From positions 472,001-536,000 of the forward strand of contig OY978525.1 of assembly GCA_963854835.1 (NCBI GenBank): a DNA stretch of 64,000 nt, given 5' to 3'. The position numbers and the translations under genes are program-made. The notes beneath the pieces were generated by a model. That model ran no database searches, was not told where the DNA came from, and saw only the letters and a list, made by a program, of their open reading frames with translations. The DNA comes from Megamerina dolium. Its lineage: Eukaryota > Arthropoda > Insecta > Diptera > Megamerinidae. Of the stretch, positions 1 through 59,949 are shown piece by piece. Every line of letters starts with the position of its first letter. Position 1 is the first letter of the stretch.

Positions 1-96
1 ATAGTAATATACAAAACAATATGTATAAATATATAGTTTTTAATGTGGAGCTGGATTACTATTGAGCCAGTTCAGCTTTCCAAGCAAAAATAATTC

Positions 97-102
97 TTTA
101 TT
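97..102 (-). terminator. Candidate polyadenylation signal (AATAAA)
   Basis: AATAAA on the minus strand lies about 170 bases after the stop codon of the small secreted-protein gene. Motif alone; other AT-rich hexamers nearby could also serve. Confidence 0.4.
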
Positions 103-273
103 TTACTATATTAAGCAAATTTTACAAAAATTTAAATCGATTGATTCGTCAGCACAGCAACATAATTATCAAGAACCAGGGATCTTATTTTAATACATAA
201 ACAAGTGACATAACATAGACAAAACGTGAAATTTGCTTGCAAAAACTTGGAATTATAACTTAACTTGCTGAAT

Positions 274-1185
274 TTAGAAATGACCTTGCTGTGTTTTGTA
301 AGTAACCCGTCCCTGTTGATCAACAACACCAGTGGTCTGAATAACATGTCCAGTAGCGGACGGTGTTCCGCCAAAACGACTAGCAATGCTGGAAAAAACA
401 ATAAATTCAATCAAATCATTTTGTGGGAAAATAGTTTGTATTACTTACTCTATTTCAGGAATATGTTGTACAACTTGTTTGGTAGTAAAAAGTACGGGAC
501 CGCCATCTGATGCCACTGAAGATGAGGACGAAGATGACGAAGATATCGTCTGTCTGCGAAGTCGTCTCAAGTACTGGGTTGTCTAGAGGGTGATGTTCAA
601 ATTTTAAATATATAGGTACAAAATATTTACAAGATTTTGGTTATTGCCCTTACATGTGGACTGATAGGATGTATATTAGATTTGTGACCTTCGGCGTCCA
701 AAGTATAGAATGCTCTTGGAATGAAATAGCCAGCGTCTTAAAAAAATAAACAATTTAGACGTATGGTTGAAAAAAAAAACACTCAAAATATAAATATTGA
801 TTCCGTATAAACGCATGTACTCGTAATCTCATGATTGGCTTCATGTAAACAAAAATCATATTAGTACCCATTTATATAAATTGACGTACATTTTATATAA
901 ACAGCTTTGGTACCTTATTCATATTTAAATTGTACATCTTTAGAACCATAAAAAATGATGATGTAATTGCCATTTTGTTTTATAAAGACCAAAACAAATA
1001 TTATTCTTTACTATTATAATACTAGTCACAGTGTTGAACTAACTTGTATTTATAATTAATGAAGATAATTATAATATTAATATTATGATATAACGAGAAT
1101 CGATAGCAGCACCTCGAAACTCACCCGCAGCAATTAACATCCCAAAGGCAGATACGAAACACAACATACATATGGCAAATTTCAT
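274..1185 (-). CDS. Small secreted Ser-rich protein, 4 exons, function unknown
   Basis: Four exons join in phase: 1185-1125, 736-654, 582-449 and 388-274 (61+83+134+115 nt), giving a 130-residue protein with GT..AG at every border. Residues 1-20 (MKFAICMLCFVSAFGMLIAA) are a classic signal peptide, so the product should be secreted. The mature part begins near AGYFIPRAFYTLDAEG, has a dibasic stretch (LRRLRRQ), a run of about nine serines, then a Gly/Gln/Thr-rich tail ending in QGHF. There are no cysteines after the signal peptide. The open frames on either strand within these exons are shadows. The start is the first ATG after a TATA/Inr promoter at 1339-1376. I do not recognise the family; small cuticle-associated or peritrophic-type secreted proteins look similar, but that is only an impression. 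The exon structure is well supported; the function is open. Confidence 0.8.
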
Positions 1186-1338
1186 GATTTCACTATTATT
1201 ACTTTTCTGCAATTTGTTAATAATATAAAATAGGTAATGGAGAATATAGATACTAACCGGAAGAAAAAAACAAATCAACAGAAAATTTTGCACACAAACT
1301 TGGCGATTTTTGAATTATTTTCAACAAACACGTAGAAC

Positions 1339-1376
1339 GACTGAAGTATATCTATATTCACGCCAGACTTTTTATA
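1339..1376 (-). promoter_or_regulatory. TATA box and initiator of the small secreted-protein gene
   Basis: On the minus strand TATAAAAAG (1376-1368) is followed about 34 bases later by TCAGTC (1344-1339), a good match to the arthropod initiator. The predicted start near 1342 leaves a leader of about 155 bases before the ATG at 1185. Position and order fit a focused promoter typical of tightly regulated insect secreted-protein genes. Confidence 0.6.
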
Positions 1377-2571
1377 CTTTATGAAAGCAGAAAGTTTTTG
1401 ATTAGGTCACTGAAGAGGCTGGTGGCTATAAGAGTTGATTAACAGCTTCTGCGTTCAGTGGATTAACGAACAAAAAAAAAAAAATTTCTACGTTGTATTC
1501 ACTATAATATTAGTTATTTACTTTGGCTGGCTAAATTTTAATTTTCTAGATTCTTTTTTTATTAAGAACAAATTAGGTTCGATGTTTACACGGGCTGGGT
1601 GATTTGAATCAGTTTTAAATGTTTAACAAAAATAACTTATATTATAATTTTCTTGGATTTCTGTATTCGAATTTTTAAACCAAATTAGCTAGTAAAGTGG
1701 AATATGGGATCAAATATTGTAAACTATATAATATGGTGTAAAAGCAAAAATGAACAAACGACAAAATACATCTCAGGACGATAAAATGCATATTGAATAT
1801 TTGGGAAGATATAAGGTTTGGGAATAAACTGATAATATCATTTGAAAGAGCGTGCAAAGTTGTTATGAATGTACTTGTATAATAATCTCTATAATAATAA
1901 TCTGTATTTGAAGTAGCGATATGTTTAAACGAAAAACGAAACAAAAACTCTCTAAAAAATTGCAGATTTACGCCGTTCAATTAAGTTTTACTGATTAAAA
2001 ACAAGCATTTTATACCATTCTCCAACGTTATACTTGCCTTAACAATAACGAGAAAGTAGTTTTACATCACAGCGACTGATATTTGCTAGTTCATATAATA
2101 AATATAATATAAATAAAATGAAAATAAAAATATTTAAAGTCAATCCAAGTATTTCGGTGGTTTTAACCGCCAAAAACATTCACTCAATTGAAAGCCAACA
2201 TACGAAAAATTATTGAAATTATTGAAAATATAATTGCCGTACAATTTGATTGTTTGCAAACGTTTTCGAGTGTAATGATTCTTGCGTGCCATACAATCGA
2301 AATAAAATAATTGCCACAGCTTGGCTGCACCAAAGCTGTATAAAAGGCGTAATACAAACATTTTCAGAACCAAACACTCACAGATTCAGGAAGTGTATTG
2401 TGTACACATTGTCATTGATCGACAATTAGAAATTTCAAATAAAACTTTATTGACACATTTATTAACACATTGCGTTCCATATGTACTCCCGGCGGTGCAC
2501 GCTTTAATTTGATGATACTGCTTCGATCTCTTCAGAACTATCTTAATGGTGTAAATTTAAATTCCGTAGAT
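1377..2571. other. Intergenic stretch, no gene seen
   Basis: AT-rich DNA upstream of the small secreted-protein gene. The short open frames here have no recognisable motif, signal peptide or splice-supported extension. I see no RNA gene or repeat that I can name. Confidence 0.5.
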
Positions 2572-2579
2572 GCCTGCAA

Positions 2580-2925
2580 TACCGAATAAGGTACAACCAT
2601 GAGCTGTACGAGCTGTATCCCGATATGAACATAGTAAAGCGCACCAAAATCCAGCTGCTGCGCTGGCTAGGTCATGTCGAGCGAATGGAAGAACACGCTC
2701 CAGCTAAGAAGGTGTTATATTCGGAACCCGCTGGAGGACGACGCAGAAGAGGAAGATCTAACCTCCGGTGGAAAGACCAAGTACTGGAGAACCAGACAGC
2801 GCTTGGAATTTCTAACTGGCGCCAGCTAGCGAAGAACAGAGATGGCTGGCGGAGCATGTTATATTCGGCCTAATTCGATATTCGGTTGTTATGGCCACAT
2901 AAGTAAGTAAGTAAGTAAGTAAGAG
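2580..2925 (+). mobile_element. 5'-truncated LINE copy A (C-terminal ORF end + 3' tail)
   Basis: The frame from 2625 encodes the C-terminal tail of a non-LTR retrotransposon polymerase, recognisable by LLRWLGHVERMEEHAPAKK and the GGRRRRGRSNLRWKDQ segment, ending LYSA-stop. It is followed by GGCCACATA and a TAAG tandem tail. An 8-base direct repeat GCCTGCAA flanks it (2572-2579 and 2926-2933), as expected for target-primed insertion of a short copy. The same tail recurs at 8.5, 16.7, 32 and 33.7 kb. The absence of RNase H and the short tandem tail suggest an RTE-like clade; that is inference. Confidence 0.8.
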
Positions 2926-3177
2926 GCCTGCAAAACGCACTTGTATCAGTTCTTCGCTCAGAAAACCCAGAAGTTCTACACAGGTGGAATAATGGATTTA
3001 CCCCAAAAATGACAAAAGGTTACCGATCAAAGCGGCACATATTTGGTTTAATAAAGATCGTTTCAAATTTAAGAAAATAGCTTTGGTCGTTTGATTTAAG
3101 TACTGTATTTAAGGAAAAATTCGATTTAGCGAATTGGCCAAACAACAATTGCGTTTGTTAAAATCTGAAAACGACTG

Positions 3178-3181
<4 letters not shown>

Positions 3182-3264
<83 letters not shown>

Positions 3265-3293
3265 ATGTATGTATATGTATGTATGTATGTATG

Positions 3294-3374
<81 letters not shown>
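3182..3374. repeat. (TA)n microsatellite with a GTAT-rich centre
   Basis: Two long TA tracts separated by a TGTATG/TATG-rich segment at about 3256-3300. It abuts the SINE copy that follows. Long open frames of alternating Ile/Tyr across it are artefacts of the repeat. Confidence 0.95.
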
Positions 3375-3377
<3 letters not shown>

Positions 3378-3723
3378 TGGCACTTAAAGCCCTGAAGAGC
3401 TCATTGGCCGAGCTTCTCTTTAATTACTGTTGTGCGTGTTAAATTTTGGACAGTATTAGAAGGGACCTACTTATTTTATCCGGTTCCGAACGGCTGAAGT
3501 CTTGTGAAATCACTTTAACTTTGTTTTGTCACAGAGCTCTTTTAAGAAGCATTTATGGCAAATTATTACTGCCGAAAAAATTGCCAATTTTTGCCGGCAG
3601 GTGGGTACTGTTCGAAAGAAAAATCTTTGCGATATCAAATTTTGTTATGCTTCTGCCGGGGATTGAACCCACGACCTACAGATCAGAAGGCCAACGCACT
3701 AACCACTGAGCTACGGCACCCAC
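3375..3723 (-). mobile_element. tRNA-derived SINE copy 1
   Basis: Read on the minus strand it starts GTGGGTGCCGTAGCTCAGTG (pol III A-box type), continues to a GGTTCAATCC-type B box, then about 270 bases of family body ending in GGCTTTAAGTGCCAC. The same body occurs at 9.4, 16.3, 23.8, 24.6, 49.0 and 56.4 kb. It sits between two TA tracts (3182-3374 and 3725-3805), so it may have landed inside a microsatellite; target duplications cannot be read there. Confidence 0.85.
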
Positions 3724-3724
<1 letters not shown>

Positions 3725-3797
<73 letters not shown>

Positions 3798-3805
3798 ATA
3801 TATAT
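3725..3805. repeat. (TA)n microsatellite
   Basis: Nearly pure TA tract directly after the SINE, with one TTTA interruption near 3781. Confidence 0.95.
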
Positions 3806-4240
3806 GTTAAAATAGCTGGGATGTCTTACAGTGGTAAGATTAATTGATTGATTGATTTAATATGCTATCTGCGTATATTTTCATGGCAAAGGTAATTTAG
3901 TTGTTTATTTCCACGTTTTCTCAACTTTACCGATGCTTTTACACAATTTTGTTTGAACACAACAGCATTGGTATACAACTTTAAAAAATGCGCACATTTA
4001 CGATCAAAGTGCATGTTTGCTTTTAAACATCGGTTGAGGATTGACTAAGGTAATCATCTTTTTAACAGACTTATTAGAAAGTATTGTTCTTCTTTTTTGC
4101 TTTACCGAGTTATCATTGTGATTCTGGCTACGTATAAAAACGAATGCATTTTGGTGATTAAATAGTTGGGAAATAAAAATAGAAATATGATGAAAGCGAA
4201 ATAAATTTTGCTGTATTTGTGGTTTATTCAAGAACAGCAA

Positions 4241-4480
4241 ACTTCGGCATAATATTCGAAGTAATGATGCGATGGCGCAAATATACATAAATAGTTTATC
4301 GCTCGTATAACACCAGCGCATCTCAATGTTTGCTATCTCTTGGCGAAAACGTTCACCCTGCTCATCGCTGAATTTGGCCCAGGTTATCGGAAAATATAAT
4401 ATATTCATGTGGGAATGTAAAAAATGAATTTTAATTGACATATTGCAACCCATTTCGCTACATATATTTAAAAACCACAA
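4241..4480 (-). pseudogene. Relic of an arthropod transposon-type ORF
   Basis: The start of the minus-strand open frame 4480-4004 reads MSIKIHFLHSHMN and then SDEQGERFRQEIANIE. This string resembles a protein family found in many copies in arthropod genomes (consensus of the type SLKVHFLxSHL...SxEQGERFHQDI) and treated as transposon-derived. After that block the resemblance is lost. I regard it as a decayed element rather than a host gene. The mobile-element class is not determined. Confidence 0.5.
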
Positions 4481-4499
4481 TTCTTCTGAATATACATAT

Positions 4500-4760
4500 G
4501 CTATGCGATTAAGAGATATCCTGCGAGAGATTTCATCGTAGCCTGGACATCAGTGTACATGTAAATATCCTTACTGGATACTTCACCACAACGAAGCCAC
4601 CTTGTCACTTCATTAATGGCCACGATCTTGGATTGAATGTTCGTATCTTGGTATACATTTAACCTAATTGTTGATATAAGTGCACTCTGCTTACAGTAGA
4701 GGGTCACATAGAGTGCTTCAGACAAAGTAGTCCTTAAACCACCCATCGCCAACCACAGAA
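4500..4760 (-). pseudogene. LINE RNase H domain fragment
   Basis: The minus-strand frame 4752-4501 carries VAINEVTRWLRCGEVSSKDIYMYTDVQATMKSLAGY split over one stretch; the order AxxE ... YTDxQAxxKSLAG is the RNase H core of jockey/I-type non-LTR retrotransposons. The expected catalytic order E-then-D is visible, but no polymerase domain is attached. A dead fragment. Confidence 0.5.
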
Positions 4761-4799
4761 GTTCTTTGATAATTGCCCATTAGGAGTCTGTGTTCCCCT

Positions 4800-5681
4800 T
4801 TATTTAAGGATCCCTACCACACTAAGAAACCATAGAATAAAATTAGTCTTACAGGAACAGCTATGAACGCACCCTTTCTTCCGTATTGGGCTTCCAACTA
4901 GGTTCCCTATCTGAAATGAGTCCAAAGTATTTTACCTACTAGTGCCTCCTATTATGCAAATTACAACTATGGTGGTAAGCTCGATGCTAATATATGAAAA
5001 TGTTATAAATTTTTATTTTACATAATTTTTATAGCTTTTACATTTCACGGCATTTTGGTAATTCCTAATTTAGAAATTTCATTCATATTTAAACTTCGTT
5101 TATCGTATTACATATAAAAAATCTGCAGTTTATACAAAATATGTTTGTTACTTCTTCATTTAACATATGTATACAATACATATTTGTTTAGGATTAGTTA
5201 CTTCTCATTGAGCTTGAGCTTCTGTCAGTCTAAAGTTGTGAAGGATATTTTTCATACATTCGATTAATATTTGTTGTCCACGATGAAGTGAGCTTTCTAT
5301 TTAAATTTTTTAATTTTCCCGTTTTCCTTCCTATAATGGAGTGTTTGTAAGTTATCAAAATACATGAAAGTAGTATACATAGGCTTATGAGTTTACAATG
5401 CTTACAAAATATAGTCGAGTAATAAAAATATATGTATATTTAATCATTTTAAACTAAAAAAAATATAGCGAAAGTATTGCAAAACAGAAAACGTTTGTCT
5501 TATAGTAAATATTTTGAATGTGTGTACATATACAATATTATGTGTATAAATAAATGCAGCGTCCTCATACTTATGTATGAACTTTTCCAAAATGCAAAAA
5601 TTTCTTTAAATTTAAACAGCGACGAATTTTTATAATTCAATGGAAGAACTTTATAGCGACTGTAATTAGCGTTTGAAGAAT
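4800..5681. other. Downstream flank and probable 3' UTR of TRAM
   Basis: AT-rich DNA with no convincing coding frame. The part next to 5681 is likely the 3' UTR of the TRAM gene on the minus strand; the exact poly(A) site is not determinable by eye. Confidence 0.4.
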
Positions 5682-8481
<2,800 letters not shown>

Positions 8482-8493
8482 TAGAAAAAGTAT

Positions 8494-8850
8494 TGGACCT
8501 ATTTGCGTTGGTGGCGAGTACCGAATAAGGTACAACCATGAGCTGTACGAGCTGTATGCCGATATTGACATAGTAAAGCGCATCAAAATCCAGCGGCTGC
8601 GCTGGCTAGGTCATGTCGAGCGAATGGAAGAACACGCTCCAGCTAAGAAGGTGTTATATTCGGAACCCGCTGGAGGACGACGCAGAAGAGGAAGACCAAA
8701 CCTCCGGTGGAAAGACCAAGTACTGGAGAACCAGACGGCGCTTGGAATTTCTAACTGGCGCCAGCTAGCGAAGAACAAAGATGGCTGGCGAAGCATGTTA
8801 TTTTCGGCCTAAATCGATATTCGGTTGTTATGGCCACATAAGTAAGTAAG
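8494..8850 (+). mobile_element. 5'-truncated LINE copy B
   Basis: Encodes the same polymerase C-terminus as copy A (HELYELYADIDIVKRIKIQR, LRWLGHVERMEEHAPAKK, RGRPNLRWKDQVLENQ, ending MLFSA-stop), then ATGGCCACATA and (TAAG)n. A perfect 12-base duplication TAGAAAAAGTAT flanks it (8482-8493 and 8851-8862). This defines the insertion exactly: 357 bases, truncated at the 5' end. Confidence 0.9.
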
Positions 8851-8862
8851 TAGAAAAAGTAT

Positions 8863-9440
8863 CATTGAAAAATCGGCAAAAATGAAACAGATTAAGTAAG
8901 ATTAAAAAATGGCGAGAGAAATGAAGTACATACGGTTCTTTCACATTCCTGACAAAGGATTTACAACATAACGTCTTCTGGGCTTTCAAAAATTACATAA
9001 AGAGAACCGATGCGAAATTTCAGACCATGCTGTGGCTCATTGAAAAGGATATAAAAAAGTGAAACACCAGTTAGAAATGCAATACCGGCAGATCAACATC
9101 TGGCAGTGCTGGTGTCAATAGCTCTCAACTGTTTCCTATATTGGCTTCAAAGGGACTGAACCGGGACCCGGGTATCATGATTTGCTATATCACTTGCAAT
9201 TTTAAACAATTGCTGTTGCATAGCATCTAGGTCCTGTTCCCGTTTTTCGCGATTAGAGTAACTTCAATTTTTTGTATCCCACAAGCATTCATTACATTGA
9301 AGCAGAGCAATAACTTCTTCAGTGATAGGTCTGCTCCACGAAAAACGCATTTCTAAATAAATAAATAAATTTAAATTAATTTTACGCAAATAGCTTTCTA
9401 TAAAGGGAATTTATATAATTAAATACTTATAACCCCCGTT
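8863..9440. other. Unidentified stretch between LINE B and SINE 2
   Basis: Continues the background interrupted by LINE B. No open frame of note and no motif I can name. Confidence 0.35.
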
Positions 9441-9740
9441 GGGTCCTTTGCTAGAACTTCTCTTCCAGTACTGTTGTGACTACTAAATTTTGAATAGTAT
9501 TAGAAGGGACCTGCTCATATTAGCCGATATCGAATAGCAGAACTCTTGTGACATCACTTTTTCTGAGCTTTGTCACAGAGCTCTTATATAAGCTTTTTCA
9601 TTGCAAATTGTTACTGCCGGAAGAATTGCCAACTGCTTGCTAACAGGTGGATATCGTTCGCAAGAAAGATATTTTCGATAATAAAATTTTGCTTCAACCG
9701 GACCAACACATTAGCCACTGAGCACAACTATATTATCGGT
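9441..9740 (-). mobile_element. tRNA-derived SINE copy 2, degenerate
   Basis: The body matches the other SINE copies (TCTTCCAGTACTGTTGTG, AGTATTAGAAGGGACC, TTACTGCCGGAAGAATTGCC), but the tRNA-like head has decayed: only a CACTGAGC-type remnant of the A box is left near 9714. Older than copies 4 and 6 judging by divergence. Confidence 0.7.
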
Positions 9741-10115
9741 TTATACCATGCTATCGTTTTATATCAAATGGTAGTGCGCATGTCAGCACATGTCCAATGA
9801 TATAAACGAAACAATTTTATGCAAATCCAAGCAAATAAACGATAAGGGTCTTATATTACAGACACTGTGTACGTACTTTAACAAATAATCAGTTCATGGC
9901 GGATTATATAGGCGTTCAAAACGTGAAAAGCAACAAAATTAAAGCTGTGCATACAATAATCCCAACGAATAAAGCCTAACTAAATGCAATTATTTGAGGC
10001 TATATTGCCAGTAATTTGCTGAAATGTTATATAAAGCGAATAGTAAAATTTTTATTCCACCGTCCTAGTACTTTGTTTACTAAGTTAAATTTATTAAATT
10101 ACACACACACACAAA

Positions 10116-10229
<114 letters not shown>

Positions 10230-12929
10230 ATGGTGCAGCATTGCTTATAGTAAATACTATGACCGTCTTTATTAATTTATGTTTGGTATTTATCCGTGAA
10301 CCACTATGTATAAAACCCGTTTACCAATATTTTGACGGCCCCTTAATTCCCAATTATATTCTTTTCGACGGTAGATGCTTAGGATTGAATACTGTCATTT
10401 GGAGTTTTAAGCTGTGTCCAGCTCTTAAGCGAATTTTGTACCGAAATTTTCCCTGTGTTAAGTAATGCAAAAGACAAGCTTACTTCTCAAATCACTTTTG
10501 AATCAGTTTCCAGTTTAACTTGAAAAAGTAATAGTGCGATTAGTCAACATGTATCGGTAGGTAACGGATCAAAGCCCATAACAGCGATTAGTCAACACGG
10601 ATTGTAATAGCCTAGACAGACTTCAGCCTAATTCCGGATTACCGAGTTAATTCGAATTGATTCGGGCATTAACTGCAGCTAATCCGCATAAACTCTATGA
10701 GCTAATTCTAAAAATAAAAGAGGATTAAGGCAATTTGCGATGGCAACACTGCTAAAAATTGTCTATTGTGAATTTTTCTCCATCCATTTTACAAAATATT
10801 AGGTATGTTCGCACCAAAAAATTTTCAACAATTGCTTACAGTTTTCAACATGAAAAGTGTTGGCGAACAAATAAATCCAGCTGCCAATTATGAACGGTGA
10901 ATGTCAATTTACAAGTTTCTGATAGTTTTCAGTTCACGTACTTCTTGTAGATTTTCTCATATTGAGAGTGATAGATAGATAGATTTTCGTAAACAAGTTG
11001 TGGTAACTTCTATGAGAAACATACTATAAACATACTATTAGGTTTGTGCGATGGATGGTTGATATTTTCAAAAATATCGCTTTTCGATATATTGAAAAAA
11101 TATCGATATAACGCACAAAAAGGCATTTGAAATTTCACAGTAATATTAATGGATATGAATTCATCCAATAATATAAATATTTTGAATATATTTTTAGAAT
11201 ACGGAAATCCGAGAGAGTAATTATCCCGTTCTCATTTTGAAGTAATTGTATAACAGAAAATCAAAAGACTCCTTTGTGAAATCTATCAAAGTGAAAAGTT
11301 TGAAAATGTTTTCTCACATTAACCCCCTGATTGTGTATAGGGATAAAACATCTCAAATGCATTTGCCTTTTTTTGTTATTATTACTAATTTTATTTTAAT
11401 TACATCCACTTGTAAATTTATTTTTAATTGTTACTATAACTAAAATAATCAAAAAAGTTAAAAAAAAGAAATCGAAATATTTATACTTAACCAGAAGGTT
11501 AATAATTTTGACACTGCCTGAATAGATTTTGATATTACTCGATCATTGATATTTTGACACATAACAATGTTGACACTACCTAAACATGTTTTGGTGTAAC
11601 CTGTGTAAGGTATGAGAACAAATATTACGATTGCCCTACTTTGTTAATTATACAATGTATAACATTAACTAAAGAGCCATCGTTGGAAATAAAGCTCATG
11701 CGCAATAATTGGTATAGCTTATCTAAACGTACACGGTCTGGCAACGACTTCTAGTTCGATACATATCAGTAATGCCACTTTTTGTTCTTATTTCTCACGA
11801 AAGCAATTATCTATGATATGTATATTTATTTTATAGACGAATGAAGGTCAAAAAATGAAGAAAAATAATCATTACTTGCGGAAAGAAGAAGAAAAATGAA
11901 AACAGAAAACAACATACAAAACTTATTTTCAAAATACACGACATTTACAAAAAATTTCTAATCATGCCAAGTGGTTTATGTTAAAAGAACTGATAATTAA
12001 TTAGTTACCGATAGCTGGTCATTGTTTGAAATCTTTTGCTAGCAAGCGAAAATTTTTATGCGAATTTTAAAACTTGAAAAACAAACCTTTTGTTTGTTTA
12101 TAGATAAAAACCCTCCCTTCAATTTTATTCATTCTTTGTGCCTTTTTACGAAGAAATATTTGAGAATTGATTTGAAATTCAGTTTAATTTTTGAAGGTTC
12201 TTTAAAAATTTTGTTATCAAGACGAAAGTAGGTACAAAAGCCTTCATCATTTGTGCTGCCAATATGAAAATAAAACTCGCATTGAAAATTCCCGTTGTGC
12301 TTCGGTTGTGCTTTATAAAAAATAAAATTTTCCCTTTCAGAATACATATCAACTGAAATATCCCAAAAGAAAATTTGATTATTAGAGATGGCATCACTGA
12401 TTGACATACATATATGGATTTCTGCAAGAAACGTCATAGTTGTTTTTGATCGCTTTTCTGGTTGGTCGGTGTTTGGTTTTATAAAACATTTTATTGTGTA
12501 TAAATATGTATTAAGATTGGAAATAGTTATAAATGAAAAACCCAATTTCAAGTGAGTGGCACAAAATAAATAATTTTGAGTATTTTATCGGTGTATGGTG
12601 TGCTACGTTTTCACACTGGAGCTTCTATTAAGAGTTAAATTTCACGGGAAAATAAATTGTGATATTCGGAAAAGATGAATGAAAGAGAATTAACGGAGGA
12701 AAACGCTCACAACGCCAAAATGTTTTGTAAAATGTGTTATCAAGTGAGAAAATTTGGCGATTGGTGTAATTATAATTACTAATTGGCATCGGAACAATGG
12801 CATTAAAAGCGACGAATATAAATTACGGTTACATTCACCTACACCATAAAGTAAAATTGTAATTTCATCTCCTCATCCAGAAGCGCCACCCCCTCATATT
12901 TAAAGTGCATCCAATCTTTCGGTTTTAGC
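10230..12929. other. Upstream region of ttv, no gene seen
   Basis: About 2.7 kb without a convincing gene. It contains several TATCGATA-like strings near 11090-11110 (a DREF-type site in Drosophila) and presumably the ttv promoter and leader in its last few hundred bases. No TATA/Inr pair stood out, as expected for a broadly expressed gene. An in-frame TAA near 12851 precedes the ttv start with no intervening ATG. Confidence 0.4.
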
Positions 12930-59914
<46,985 letters not shown>

Positions 59915-59938
59915 CATTACATTAACAACTACAGCTAT

Positions 59939-59946
59939 AAATAAAT
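59939..59946 (+). terminator. Candidate ttv polyadenylation signals
   Basis: AATAAATAAT starts about 25 bases after the ttv stop. Further AATAAA copies at about 60255-60270 and 60803 are equally possible. Which one is used cannot be read from sequence. Confidence 0.3.
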
Positions 59947-59949
59947 AAT

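Noticed and set aside
132..410. 92-residue minus-strand ORF
   Set aside because: It is the last exon of the small secreted-protein gene read in a different frame; the spliced phase gives the better product.
3126..3442. Long open frames of Ile-Tyr repeats at several places (3.1, 10.0, 19.4, 33.5, 34.8, 38.7, 46.9 kb)
   Set aside because: They are translations of (TA)n microsatellites in both strands and have no codon signal or splice support.
11080..11110. DREF-type (TATCGATA) promoter for ttv
   Set aside because: It is about 1.8 kb upstream of the ttv ATG in AT-rich DNA where this string arises easily; no leader evidence.
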